The position numbers were made by a program, and so were the translations under genes. Of a DNA stretch of 64,000 bases, positions 11,426-23,470 are shown in pieces (positions within the stretch are counted from its first letter, which is position 1; every line of letters begins with the position of its first letter). The DNA is from Episyrphus balteatus (Eukaryota > Arthropoda > Insecta > Diptera > Syrphidae): NCBI RefSeq assembly GCF_945859705.1, contig NC_079135.1, positions 15,874,501-15,938,500 of the forward strand. Direction: 5' to 3'. The notes under the pieces are model-generated. The model made no database searches. It had not been told where the DNA came from and saw only the letters and a list, made by a program, of their open reading frames with translations.

Positions 11426-12910
11426 CTGATCTTTAAAACGAAACTTTCGTTGGGTCAACGAAAATATGTAATTTTTCGTAATATGAAAACCTTCATCACT
11501 TAATGAAAACATTTCATAAAACTTTTCTCCCTTTTTAGAGTAAAAAAAAATCTAATTTAATGAAAATATTCATCACTTAACGAAAAATTTCATACTCATT
11601 TTACCGGAAAAAAATTGTTTAAAAAATGAATTTTTTAGTATTTTGATCAAAGTTTTCATTAAGTTACAAAATAATTCATCAACTTATGAAACTCAACATT
11701 AGCTAACAAAAATTTTCATCAGTTTATGAAAATAAATAATTTTTCTATGAAAACTTTTCATATACTAATGAAACATTACACCAGCTTACGCAAAAATACA
11801 TCAGTTAACGAAAATAAATCGTTACTTTACATAAAAAAAAACGTAGACTAACGAGAGCACTCGTATTTTCTTTTCTTGTGTGCATTTCTGGTAGTTTAAA
11901 TTCAACCGCGAAATTGCGAAGACTTATTAAGCGGTATAAAAAAGTGGTGTTTTTATAACCAAGCGCTCAAAAAGCTGATAAAAAACTTCTACTTAGCTGG
12001 TACCTACTTGGGCCATTTACTCGAGCTTTTTATAGGTAAGTAAAATTTTAAACTGACTTCCAATAATTTTGATTCAGCTTCATCTTTTCAAAAGTATTCA
12101 AAGGTTAACGTCAACGTTCTCAAATATATGGGAAGAGTGGATGAATGATGAGATTGAGAAATGTAAGTATAACCATTCTATTATTGTTTTCTATATTTCA
12201 TAAAAAAATTACAATATTCAAATTTTTTTTTATTTCTATTTTATTTCAGATTCAAAAGATGTCAACCTAACGCGTACATAATTCCGAACCAAAAAACCCA
12301 AATATTCATTTATGTATGTACCTCGTTAAGAAGAGTAGATATATTTTTCCAGGTTTTTCATGATTTTAATTTAATTTTTTTATTCCATGTATTTAATTTA
12401 GAATATCCCCCATCAATAAAAATTCAAAAATTAAAATTCAAAACATGTTTTTTTAATGGTTAAAAAATTTCGCTCCACTCCACTTTTTTTTTTAATTTCA
12501 GGTTTTAATTCCAAATTTTAGGGAAGAAAAATGAACGAAAAATTTCGTAGGCTTACGAAAAAATTCGTAGGATTACGAAAATAAAGTAAGTATAATCTAG
12601 GTACTAAAAGAATAATTAGTACAACGAAAAGTTTCGTTAGCTAACGAATATTTTTTCGGAATTTAAAAAATCGTTAGCTTACGAAAGTTTACGTTGATTG
12701 ATGAAAAAAATTCGTAAAGTGATGTAAAAATTCATTAATTCTCGATCAAAAATTTTTATGAAAAATTTCATTAAAATACGACAGCTTTCGTTAATTGATG
12801 AAGTTCTTCGTTAACGTATGAAAGCCATTTCGTTGAGCCAATTAAATTTTTCATCGGCTGAAAATTAATTAAATTTTCGTTGGCTCAACGAATTTTTTCG
12901 TTGTATTTAC
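11426..12910. repeat. Array of degenerate TTCGT/ACGAA motifs bounded by TTCGTTG-RSY-CAACGAA
   Basis: The left boundary has TTCGTTGGGTCAACGAAAAT (about 11446-11465) and the right boundary TTTTCGTTGGCTCAACGAAT (about 12882-12901). Between them, two blocks (about 11450-11845 and 12525-12910) carry dozens of short, imperfect motifs such as TTCATCACTTAACGAAAA, TTCGTTAGCTAACGAA and AATTCGTAGGATTACGAAAA at roughly 20-30 bp spacing. A middle block (11850-12520) lacks them. It may be a non-autonomous element with many subterminal repeats; no clear target duplication was found. Confidence 0.5.
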
Positions 12911-15848
12911 GCAAGGATTTGGTTCAGTGTATAAAATATACTTTTTTTTTAAACGGCTCTAACGATTTTCAAAAATGTTTTTTTACTTTTTTTTTATGTT
13001 TACAGGTGCATTACTAATTATTTTTTTTTAATGATTTTTAATTTTCAAATCAAATTTTATATAATTTTTAATAATTTTATTTATAGAATTAGGTAATTTA
13101 AAAATAGTCTTCTATGAATCTTACTTTCTCTCAACGACGATGTTTCAGATTTTATCAAATTAAAAAAAAAATTAAAATATTTTTTTTTATCAATTTTGCG
13201 TTAAAAAAAATTACTAATTTTTATTTGTTAAATAACATTTTTTTATTTAATTAAAAAAAAAAAACGTAATTTGTTTCAATACAATTCTAATCTAAAAAGT
13301 ATATGTGTAGTAATTGTGTGTCCTAATGCATTTTTTAAAATCACTGTTTTTGAAAAAATTAGTTTAAACATTAATATCTACTTTTAAATAGTTTTTCATT
13401 ATTAAATTTTGTTTATTTACCTTTATTCTCACACTGTTTGTCAAGCCTTTTTTTTGTTAATTAATCAATTTTACCAACATTTTTTAACGAAAACAAAAAA
13501 AAATTGATGAATATGGTATGTTCTACAACCCTTTTCCACTAGGCAAGTATCTGTTTTCATTTGCCATTTTGTCTCATACATTTTCGACCTTCAACCAAAA
13601 TTAATCAAAAAACCAATAATTGTCTACCATCATATTTGTATGTATACAATCTATGTTCTATTATAGTTTTTATCCTAAAATATGAAAAAATTAAAAAATT
13701 GAAAAATTCACTAAAAAAAATTACATTGTATCCGCACCCTTATATCATCCTTTTAGTTTTGTTTACCATTTCCATATTCAATTTTGTGTGTCATTTTATT
13801 TACATTTTTTGTTGTGTGTCCTCAATCCTGATGATCAAATATGTTTCTTATGGTTGACCATGCACACAACACACAGATGCAGTAGAACTATTTTGTAATT
13901 TGGTATACAGTTAAAATCTAATATTATAAAAAAAAAATGACCAACTTTTTTTACAAAAATGAATTAAGGGAAAAAATTATAACACTCAACAAAAAACTAC
14001 CCTAAAGCTACCCTCAACAAGCAAATTCACATGTGTATATAAGTAAAAAAGTTCAAAAATTGTGTATAAACAAAAAAATAATAAAAAAAAAATGTTTCAA
14101 ATAATTTGTTGGTTATGTGGGTGCCTGTTTGTGTTGAGTTGAAGGATATAGTTTTTTATAGTCGAGTTGTATTGCAACACATTTTTAACATTAACGATGT
14201 CAATATGTGTGTATATGTGAACTTACACAGAAATACCATTTTGATCTTTTATACCCCCAAAAAAGGACCCTTCATCAGAAATCTATTTTTCAACTCGATA
14301 TTATTGTTATGCCACAAGGGGAATATATCTGTTTTTAATTTTTTTTTCTTTACTTTCGTGCCTCCTGATTGTACAAAAAAAACTATGAAAAAAATGCAAT
14401 TTAAACTTAAAAAAAAAAGATTGAAAAAAAAGCTGATCCGAGGAAAGGATTTTAATTTTTTTGATATAAATTATTTTTGTTGTTGGAAGTGTTTTTTAAT
14501 CTGCACAGCAACTTAAAAAAAAATGAACAAAAGCGGATGTTGTATCTTTTCTCTATTTTTTTCTGTATGTTTTTTTTTTATTTTTATAATTTTTATTTTA
14601 AACTTAATCGTGTGCTTTTTGAATAATTGATTGCGCGAGAGAAAATAAAATAGAATAACAATTTTTGATTGAAATTGCTATCACGTGCTAAAGTATTTCT
14701 GGGAGTTTGATTATTTCCTGGAAAAAAAAAATATTGAAGAGTCATCCACGAAACGATTGGAAATAAAAAAAAAAATAATAAAAATGACTGATTGTATTGT
14801 ATGTAGATAGAATAGAAGAATGCTCGTACGAGAATTTCATTTTTACAATAAATAGAATGAAACATTTTTCTACTCAATTCAGGGACTCTAAGTTATTTCC
14901 GGTTCAATGATACTTCGAACTTCAAACATGTTAATTCCATTCGTATTTACATAGTGACATATTCATTGAAGCTTTTCAAAATGTTTTTTGTATATTTTTT
15001 GTCCAACATTTTAAACTTCAGATAAATCAACTTCCTCACACCTCAATTAATACATTTTATTTAACTACTACAACATAAACGAAAAACTTCAGATTCTTCT
15101 CTATCATGAAACACTTCTGCACAATCACATATTTATATTTAGGTGGAAACATTCTTTTAAACCACTAAGCTGATTCAAAGACAATTTTCATAAAAAACAT
15201 TTTAGTAACCACAATACTTAAACTTAACAAGATTTTCAAAAAAGTAAAGCAAGAAATTTCCATTTTTTTTTTTTGAAAATCAATTTTTTTTTTTGACGAG
15301 AAGTTGATAAATTGTTTTTAAAATACGTTTTTAGGTGTTGAACAATATTTTTTTTTCAAACAAACTTTTTTTAACCTTAAAATTATTTTTATAAAAAAAA
15401 TATTTTGTTAAATAAAAGATTTCTATATATATTTTCAGTTTTTTTTTTTCAAAAAAATTCTGTTTTATTAAAAAAAAAAAATTAACGATATTAGTGGAGT
15501 AACAAAAGCTCAAAAAATGGCAATATTAGTTACCTCGTCCGAATAGCTCTGATTTTGATAATCTTTTTTTCAAATGTCGGTTATTAAAAATACTTTAAAG
15601 TCTATATATTAAAAATTGCCGTTTTAATTTTTTAAATTTAATTGAAGATTTTTGAGAACAAAACATTTTTTTTTAAATTTGCTTGAATTTCATAAGGTTA
15701 CCTACAACTAATGCCAAAAGATTGTCTAGGCAATAAAAAAAAAAACAACTTTACAAGAGTGAATGACAATCTTCCATCGTTTAGACGATAAATGCAATTT
15801 TCTCACAAATTGACTTCAAACACAAAAAAAAAAAAAATATTTGAACAC
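12911..15848. other. Non-coding, very A+T-rich; one motif of the dispersed family
   Basis: AACGGCTCTAACGATTTTCA at about 12952-12971 is an inverted scrap of the family at 3665. T-runs dominate 13150-14600. The frames at 13561-13857 and 14106-14516 are rich in F, K, N and Y from A/T tracts and show no domain. Confidence 0.4.
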
Positions 15849-15851
15849 AAC

Positions 15852-15999
15852 GGGTCATATGCATAAAAAATAGTAAATGCTTTTACTTGAAAAATGTAAA
15901 GTATGGACGTTTTTTATCAACATTTCGTGCATGTGAAACCTAGTTTATACTTATTAATTTCATATTGCTAGTATTTACTATTTTTTATGCATACGGGCC
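15852..15999. mobile_element. 148-bp MITE, PIF/Harbinger-like
   Basis: Terminal inverted repeats of about 30 bp: left begins GGGTCATATGCATAAAAAAT, and the right end, read inverted, begins GGCCCGTATGCATAAAAAAT, both continuing AGTAAAT. The candidate 3-bp target duplication is AAC (15849-15851 and 16000-16002). Size, GG start and a 3-bp duplication suggest PIF/Harbinger, although that superfamily prefers TWA targets. Confidence 0.6.
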
Positions 16000-16002
16000 A
16001 AC

Positions 16003-18392
16003 GGCAACACCTAGATTATTCATATTTGTAAAATTAAAATTAAGTTAATTGAATGAAGGGTTTTTGAAAAAATATTAATTAAACTCAGATGTTTGAAAGA
16101 AAAATTATTGAACAAATTTAAACATGTCGTTTTTAAAACTTTTTCGTAATATAATATGCATTTATTTATTAAAAAAAAATTTGGCCACATTTATTATGAT
16201 TTGAAATTAGCAAAAGATTAAAATTCTCATTTGCCAAAGTCTTTGAGAAAATCAATTATTTCAATGCAAAAATTCAGTTTTTATATGAATTGAAGTAATT
16301 TTTAATTTTTTTTTTTTTTTTTTCAAAACTGTAACATATTACCTTTTCCTCTTCGGAATTCAATTAATTATGTATATTTATGACCAAAATTGTATTTAAA
16401 AATAAATAATACCTAGGTACATATTTTACCACGAAAAAGTTTGAAAAAAAAACCATTTAAAATTTTTTAATAACGTTTTTTTTTCCAAAATTTTGAGTTA
16501 AGGACCATTTTTTCAAAAACTCATGATTAAATTTAGTGGATCTAATAGATTTAAGATTCTGAGGAAATATTAAATTTTTCCTAAAAAGTTCTTAGGTACT
16601 ATAAATTATAAATTAATATGTATAACACGTGTGTTCCTATTTATTTTTTTAACAACATATAAAAATAGTTAATATTTAAATAGTAAATAATTTTAATGTC
16701 AACTACTTAAAATTTAATTTTATGACTATTTAAATAAAAGCATTTATTTACATATTTAATATAATCCGTATTATAAGTTGATTATTTCCACCAAGCTTAA
16801 ATTTTGTTTATATTTAAAATAAAAATTAAATTATTATTTCACATCAATAAACAAAAATAATTATTATTAAATCCTTTAACATTCTTGATGACAAGTTGAT
16901 TTTAAATTGTTAAAGCTGTTATTTTCGTTGTTGATATTTATAAATAAATCAACACAAAAATTGAAAATTAACTTCCTGTCCTAAAAAGAATATTGCTTCT
17001 ACAAATACAAAAAAAAAATATTTTTCAGAAGCAATGACAACAATAACAAAAATGTCAGAATATTCTGATAATAATGAATAAACATAAAATAATGATGATT
17101 CGTTTGAAGAGGTATATTTCTATATCTATATAGAAATTCTACCAATTGCAAACAACAGAAAACCTCTCAATTCCTATTTTTGCAATTTATAATTGATTCT
17201 TCTTTCATCCCCTTTCCACCCTTACTATCACTTCGGTCCTATATCAACCCATGTTACGTTCTTCATAATTGATTTCGAATAATTAATAAATTGACAGGGA
17301 AACCAATTTTAAAATAATTTCCTTAACGTTCCATTGGACTTTCTGCTCTACCAATCACGTTAATTGATTTGACATTTCGATTTTATAAACAACGACTAAA
17401 AACAAAAAATAAAAAACAATTGAAAATATTTTACGCTATTTTATCGTTAAATTCAATAGTATTTTATAAATTTTCGTTTTAAAAACAAAGTTGTAAAATA
17501 TTAAAATCTTCTATTCTAAAAATAAACCACTTAAGTTCAGAAAAAAAAAAAAACATAAAAAATAATAATAGGTTTTTTATTTATTTGACAAACGAGTCAG
17601 CTTTAAGAAACATTGGTATTTAATTTGTGTCAAAACACAAGTGACAATTTTTTTTTTGTGTTGCCAATGGAAAAGAAGAATTTCAAGAAAAAACAATCGT
17701 TTAATTTAAAACTATTATATCACAGAAGGCTTTTTATAAAAAAGATATTTGTTTTAGTGATATGTATCTTATTTATTTAAATTTAAGTGGAATTGTTTAT
17801 TTGCAAAGAATTTCAAAAACTGAAAAACAAAAAAATATGTACCTATTATCATGTTCAAATTGCTTAAAACTTTGTATGTAAGACTTTGTTACGTAGTTGA
17901 ACATTTTGAGAAAAAATAAATTAAAGAAGAAAACTACAATTTTATCTTCAAAGGAAAAAAAATTTACATTTTTAACAAATTTGAGTTCCGAAAAAATACT
18001 CAATTTAATTTCTTGTATTGAGATATTTTTGCAGAAAAAAAATTAAATTGTTAAAAAAAAACAAGTTTTTATGAACATGCACTTAATTAAAAACATGAAA
18101 TAAATAAAGTTGGTAACCCATTTTGTAGCAATTATATTTCAACATCTTACATCGACAAAACATCTTACATAAACAAAATTAAAAAAAAAAACAAAAATCA
18201 AATGTTTTTTTTTTAATCCAAAACTTTAATTTTCAAAATTTTGTTATTTATTATATCAAATTTATATAATATTAATGCTTTTTTAAAAATTTCGTTCGAA
18301 TTGAATTTTCAATTATTTGAATCCAGTAAAAATAGACGAAAAATGGTCAAAGAAAGGAAAAAATTTGTAACACTATGATTTAGTAGAAGCAG
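16003..18392. other. Non-coding A+T-rich region
   Basis: No gene or element ends. The patch 17270-17400 contains clustered homeodomain-type TAATTG/TTAATTGATTTGACA sequences and might be regulatory. The minus-strand frame at 17797-18003 is low-complexity. Confidence 0.4.
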
Positions 18393-18477
18393 ACTCAAGA
18401 TAGCCCTACTCATCGCAACTCGACTCAGGTGAGAACTCGACCTGAGTCGAGTTGCGATGAGTCGGGTTATCTTGAGT
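18393..18477. repeat. Near-perfect 38-bp-stem hairpin
   Basis: 18393-18430 pairs with 18440-18477 around a 9-base loop. The inner 20 bp (CATCGCAACTCGACTCAGGT and its exact complement) are perfect; the outer 18 bp have two mismatches. It is strikingly G+C-rich for this window. Confidence 0.85.
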
Positions 18478-18550
18478 CGGGCTATGGGTTGAGTCGGGCT
18501 GTCGTGAGTCGGGGTGTACAAAGTCGTGTTGTCCTGAGTCGGGCTATACC
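18440..18550 (+). repeat. Minisatellite of ~19-bp GAGTCGGGCTATC-type units
   Basis: After the hairpin, GAGTCGGGTTATCTT, GAGTCGGGCTATGGGTT, GAGTCGGGCTGTCGT, GAGTCGGGGTGTACA, AAGTCGTGTTGTCCT and GAGTCGGGCTATACC follow one another, about six head-to-tail variants of a 15-19 bp unit. The hairpin's outer arm is a unit in inverted orientation. Confidence 0.8.
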
Positions 18551-18552
18551 CT

Positions 18553-18905
18553 TCGCTCTGATTTTTGGTATACAGCTTGGTGTTAGAGCGGCTTACAATT
18601 TGTAAAAAGTCCTGAAGTTTCCTCTGTCCGCTAGTCCAATTATTATGAGGGGTCAAAGGTAACAATATTTTTATTTGAAAAAAACGGTAGGTTTTAGATA
18701 AAAATTATATTCTATAAAATTGTAGCTGACGTTATTTTGCAAAAAAATTTCGTAAACAATTTTTCGTCTTAACCTGCAGTTTTTAAAATCAAAAATGTTG
18801 TGACCTTTGACCCCTCATAATTGGACTAGCGGACATAGAAAACTTCAGGATTTTTCACAGATTGTAAACCACTCTGACACTAAGCAGTATACCAAAAATC
18901 AGCCT
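18553..18905. repeat. Inverted repeat (arms ~105 bp)
   Basis: The left arm (about 18558-18662, with TTTTTGGTATACAGCTT, CCTGAAGTTTCC, GTCCGCTAGTCCAATTAT and GAGGGGTCAAAGGT) matches the complement of the right arm (about 18799-18905, with ACCTTTGACCCCTC, ATAATTGGACTAGCGGAC, AACTTCAGGATT and TATACCAAAAATCA). Several substitutions and one 3-bp indel show it is not fresh. The spacer (18663-18798) is A+T-rich. Together with the minisatellite next to it, this may be one foldback element. Confidence 0.75.
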
Positions 18906-19675
18906 GTTACAATTTTTTTTCTTGAAAAAATCTTTTTTTCCTGGGCTAAATTTTGCTGGGAGAAATTTAGAAATAAAAAACTTTGTGACAGGTACCGATT
19001 TTAATTTTCCCAAAAAAAACCCATTTTTAACTATGTTAAAAATATGTATTAACGATGAATGTTTATAACTTTTATACTTAATTTTACCAAATTTTTTTGT
19101 TTAAATTGGTGGCTTGAAAATAATGTCCAGAAAAAGCGTTCAAATAAATTTGTCTCGTTTAAAACAGCATGCAACACTACTTTAAACGAGTAAAATCTAT
19201 TAAAACGCTTTTACTGGAGCCACCATTTTGAATTAAAAATGTAAGCATAAGCATTTTTTCCCTCATAATAATGACTTCGGTGTACCAAATTTCAAAAATT
19301 TTTCGCAATGAAATTGAAAATTCAAATGATTTCTAACACCAAAAAGCATGAAAATCATCCAGCAATTAAAATGCCAGTCGGCGTGTGGCGTTGGTTTGGC
19401 GAGATTGAAGTGATATAAGCGACCATTTTGGAAATAAAAATGCATCATTATTGTAAACAAATTTCATTCTATCTATTGAATAGAGTTTTTTTTTTTAAAT
19501 TAATTTTACTCTTTTGCAAATCAAATTCACCTTCTGTAATTTAACTTGCTTGAACTTTTTAATAAATTGACTTTTATTAACCTCGGTAAAGACCAATTTA
19601 TTGTTATCGATTATTTAATTGCTTGAGAGATAAAATGTAAAAACAAAAAAAATGTTATATGCTACTAAGACAAAA
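18906..19675. other. Non-coding, with a weak palindrome
   Basis: About 19105-19235 is an imperfect inverted repeat: TTGGTGGCTTGAAAATAATG and CTCGTTTAAA on the left, TTTAAACGAG and GGAGCCACCATTTTGAA on the right. A related motif (GCGACCATTTTGGAAATAA) recurs at about 19419, so this may be a small decayed foldback. Nothing else seen. Confidence 0.4.
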
Positions 19676-19914
19676 CGACGGTTAAACTTTATAACCTCGT
19701 AAGTCGTTTTTGACTTTTTTTTAGAAATCGAAAAAAACCTCTTAAAACAATTTAAAAAAATGAAAGAAATAAAAAAATTGTTTTTTTAAAAACTCAAATC
19801 AACTATTTTTTTATTGCTTTCATTTTTAAAAAATTGTTTTAAGAGAGGTTTATTTCGATTTTTAAAAAGAAGTCAAAAACGACTTACCTACGAGGTTATG
19901 AATTTTAACCGTCG
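19676..19914. mobile_element. 239-bp foldback MITE
   Basis: The left arm starts CGACGGTTAAA (19676) and includes CCTCGTAAGTCGTTTTTGAC and CGAAAAAAACCTCTTAAAAC. The right arm carries the complements (GTTTTAAGAGAGGTTTATTTCG, in part, and GTCAAAAACGACTTACC) and ends TTTTAACCGTCG (19914). AAAA flanks both sides, too simple to call a target duplication. The superfamily is not determined. Confidence 0.65.
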
Positions 19915-20601
19915 AAAAGTTATTTAATGCCATTAAAATAACAACTTTAATTTCAATTAAACTTGAAATTTCTTAATGAAAATTTCACTTTAAAAACATA
20001 TTATAGGTAGTTTTTCTGGTTTGAAAATTCTTTAATTTCGAAAACTCATGTAAATTACTTGTTTTTCTTTAACTAAAATAAATATTAAGATGCATAGGTA
20101 CCCTCTAAACAGATACAAGAAACTTCGATAAAACACTTTAAACAATGTAGGTATGTATTATAATTCACATAAAAACTCATTGTTCTAGCTTCTTTACTCC
20201 CATCCTTGAAATCATTACTGAAAACCCCACAAGTCTCTCATAAAAAATAACAACATTCTCAAAAACTCCTTAAAGTATATTTTATAATCTTTCCTTATAC
20301 TTCACAACCTTCCAGATAATTAATATCATAACCATATTCTTCTTTAAAACACAAAAGTTATGTCTTATGAAATTCAAAACCTACCATCATAATGCCAACA
20401 ATAGCTTTCTACTTAACCCATTCTCTCTCTAACAAACAAAGTATATATAAAGTCTCAAAGTGTGTATAAAATAGTTGAGGCAAAAAACCGTATTTTGGGT
20501 AAAATCCTATGAATTTTTAAAACCATTTGTCAATAAACGACTCAGAAGCAAAAATTAATGACGCGCCATCATTTTTACACTATGCGATAAAACTTTACCT
20601 A
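19915..20601. other. Non-coding A+T-rich spacer
   Basis: No gene or repeat recognised. Confidence 0.4.
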
Positions 20602-20603
20602 TA

Positions 20604-20936
20604 CAGTAGACTCTCGCTAACTTGAACATACGATAACTTGAACAATCCAATAACTTGAACATCCTATTTTCTTGAACTTTTTTATTGCTGACTCTATAAG
20701 TTGAATAATTAAAGTATTTGAAGCTCTGTAACTTGAACAAAAAAAAATGTATTTCAACAGAAGTTTGAATTTCTTCAATGTAGGTTACTACGTTCGTAAT
20801 CATGTTTTGCGTCATTTACATTAATTTATAATAACAAATTGAATTCATACTTTTTTATATGTTCCAGTAACTTGAACAATCCAATAACTTGAACAGGTCT
20901 GGTTTTGTATGTGTTCAAGTTAGCGAGATTCCACTG
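20604..20936 (-). mobile_element. pogo/Tigger-like MITE, 333 bp, copy 1
   Basis: The ends are CAGTAGACTCTCGCTAACTT (left) and, inverted, CAGTGGAATCTCGCTAACTT (right), flanked by TA on both sides (20602-20603 and 20937-20938). CAGT termini, a TA target and repeated subterminal TAACTTGAACA motifs (at least four on the left and two on the right) fit the pogo/Tigger branch of Tc1/mariner. It lies in opposite orientation to the copy inside the Penelope-like element at 41242-41583. No transposase is encoded. Confidence 0.85.
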
Positions 20937-20938
20937 TA

Positions 20939-22464
20939 AGTATACTATATCTTCAAGTCTAACAATTTTCCAAACCCAATTTATCCATCCGCCTTCACAA
21001 AATGTTCGAAAAAAAAATATTAAAAAAACGAAACGAGACGAAATCCTTTTCTTAGAGAAAATGTAGACTCCAAGTGCTATAAAAACACAGAAGAGTCGTC
21101 TTTTTCTGTTATGAATGTTTAATGGAGCAAGCAAGTCTGAAAAGATGTTGCCTTTTATTCTGATGTGATGGTGTTGGTGTTATAATAGTGTGCTACCCAG
21201 GAGCTCATATTCTAAGAATTCCTTTAAAACTCTGTTTATCCTTGCAGCAAGTGTACCAAATTTTCATTAATATATTTATGAACCTGGTTGCATTAATGTT
21301 CTCTCACCAAAAACTATACACTCTAACACTGACATAACTCACATTTATTCAACACACTATTCAGACAAAAAAAAACAACAACAAAAACTACGAAAATCCT
21401 CTTTTAAGCCAAGCTAATTATCTCCATGAATTTCCTTAACGAATAATAATCCTGTGGTTGCTACTGTTCCTGGATGGTTAAAAGGAATTTTCCAGCATAA
21501 CATTCGTCGGTTCCACAAAATTCTTCAAAAGAGTAAATGGGCTTGAAACATATATCTCCTTTTACTTGAAGTAGAAAATTTTTAGAAAATTCCAATTCCA
21601 ACTTAACCAGAAAACTCTTCAGAACGCAATGTTACAAACACACAAATATTTTGCTGTTTTTCGAAGAAGAAGAAGAAAGTGAAGTGAGATGCGGTTAAAA
21701 CTTACAAACCCACAGAAATTATTTTAATCAAATATTTTTGTGCTGCCTCTTCTGATTTTCCAAATCCAATTTTGGTGAGAGAGAGAGAGAGAGAGAGAGT
21801 TTTGTAGGACAAGGTTGGATTGGAGTTGGTTTGCTTGGTTGTGAGGGTTTCATGCAAGAACGCTTGAGAAGTATAAAAACGGGAAGTTCCTCTGCCTTGT
21901 GTATATCACGTTTGGCATCCATATTATGAAAAGGACTAAAGCCATCATTCAATTATTATATACCAACAAACGACAGAGGAGGATTCCGACGAAGTGAAAT
22001 AAATTTTCCAGTTAATCTCTGAGGAGAGAGTTTCAAAGAATATTATTTTACTCAAAAGTTAGTTATAAGAATGAGTCTCTGCTTTTAAGGAAATCACTCA
22101 AGTGCATCATTACTGAATTATAGTTGGCAAGGATTTTAACATTTTAATGAATTATATTCTGAAAATTGAGATTTCTTTAATCGTTCTATTTTCGTCGTTT
22201 TTTAGGGCGTAGGAAGGATGTAGAAAGGACACGTGAATGATTATGACAATTTTTGTGAGAAATTTTTACTTTGATACTTTGTACCTATTTAATTTCAAAC
22301 GCAGATTGCTTTGTAATAATTTCAAAATCAGTTAGATTGAATATTTTTGTTTCTTGGAATTGTAATTATCTGTTTGATTTGTTTTGATGGAAAATATTTT
22401 AAGGAATATGGGGGTGAATAAAATTTTTTTTTATTTTCAAAAATAAAACAGAAATAAACTTTTT
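20939..22464. other. Non-coding region with a GA microsatellite
   Basis: A (GA)n run lies at 21777-21799. Around it are ordinary mixed sequences with no supported exon; the minus-strand frame at 21728-21952 spans the microsatellite and is not credible. Confidence 0.4.
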
Positions 22465-23110
22465 TAAACCCACACGCAAGTGGGATTTTATTTTTAGCTC
22501 AAACGGATTCATCTTTTAAATCAAGGCAAAATTTAAAAACACGTGGACAGATTTTCTTCAAATTTGGAACAGATGATTTTTATAGAATTCTGAAAGTTGA
22601 TTTTTTTTTTTTATATCTCACTTAGAAAGTTTACCTCAAATGCAAATTTTTCAAGTTATACCAAATAACTCGAAAACGGCTCTAACGATTTTGAAAAAAA
22701 AAAAATTTTGTGTATAATTTTAAAGACAAGACCCAACTTTTGATTTAAAAAAAAATATTTTTTGGAAAGTTACTACCAATGGAACCGTTATTTTGGTTTC
22801 AAAATATCTCTTACAAGACTAACCCGATTTCAACGAAAATTTTTAACAAAAGCGTTTAATTAATCGTAATATTAAAATGATAGAAAATTTTCTAAAAACA
22901 CATTTTTGGATTTTTAAAAAATATTTCAAATTTTTTTGGAAAATCAATTTTTTGAAAACGGGTTTTTGAAATCTTTCGGAATTTTGTTTTCAAGTGTAAA
23001 TTAATTATTTCTTCAAAATGGTATGCCAAATTTTAGAAAAAAACAAAACGGCTCTAACGATTTTCAAGTTTTTAATTCTCAAAATTCCTTTTCATAAATG
23101 AAATCAGATG
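22465..23110 (-). repeat. Inverted copy of the dispersed family
   Basis: Carries the complements of the family landmarks: GACAGATTTTCTTCAAATTT, GAATTCTGAAAGTTGATTTT, CGAAAACGGCTCTAACGATT, ATGGTATGCCAAATTT and a second AACGGCTCTAACGATTTTCA (about 23047). It opens near CCCACACGCAAGTGGG (a 16-bp palindrome). It lacks the GTCT tract seen at 34950. Confidence 0.7.
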
Positions 23111-23215
23111 GATTTATGTACTTTTTACATTTAAGGAAATGGTTTAATTAAATCTAATTATAATTTTGCCTCATTTTATTATAAATCTACCGTCAATTAT
23201 ACCAAGCGTAGTGCT

Positions 23216-23345
23216 TTTCAGCACTTAGGAAAAACTCCTTCTGTCGGGCAGTTATTAAACATATCCCGTCAGGTTGAGCACAATTTCGGTCCTCATGTTT
23301 CAAGATTTCCGATGGTATGTCATCTAGTCCAGGAGATCTATGGTT
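23216..23345 (-). pseudogene. Degenerate non-LTR retrotransposon reverse-transcriptase fragment
   Basis: Read on the minus strand, about 23334 downwards encodes NHRSPGLDDIPSEILKHE. This matches the conserved stretch N-x-(K/R)-(S/A)-(A/P)-G-x-D-x-(I/V)-P-x-E at the start of the reverse-transcriptase core of jockey/R1/RTE-like non-LTR elements. A stop lies just upstream in the same frame, and the sequence downstream soon loses resemblance, so only a short dead remnant survives. It is also less A+T-rich than its surroundings. I cannot assign the clade; a chance match is possible because only one motif is seen. Confidence 0.45.
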
Positions 23346-23461
23346 TTGCAGCTACATCCAACGGTTTCATTTAAATAAATTCATATTGAGTTCATTTTAT
23401 TTGAAAGTTCTTCTTTTGGGAAAGAACTCTTTTTTATAATTGCTTTTATTTTCTTTTTAAG

Positions 23462-23470
23462 GAATTGTTT
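23462..23470. repeat. 9-bp target-site duplication, left copy (GAATTGTTT)
   Basis: Identical to 26568-26576, directly abutting both ends of the foldback element. Confidence 0.8.

Noticed and set aside
13561..14516. Plus-strand open frames of about 98 and 136 codons
   Set aside because: Composition is dominated by F, K, N, I and Y from A/T runs, with no domain or conserved motif; expected by chance in this composition.
18309..18665. Minus-strand open frame of about 118 codons with repeated T/S/P/R residues
   Set aside because: It is the translation of the GAGTCGGG minisatellite and hairpin, not a gene.
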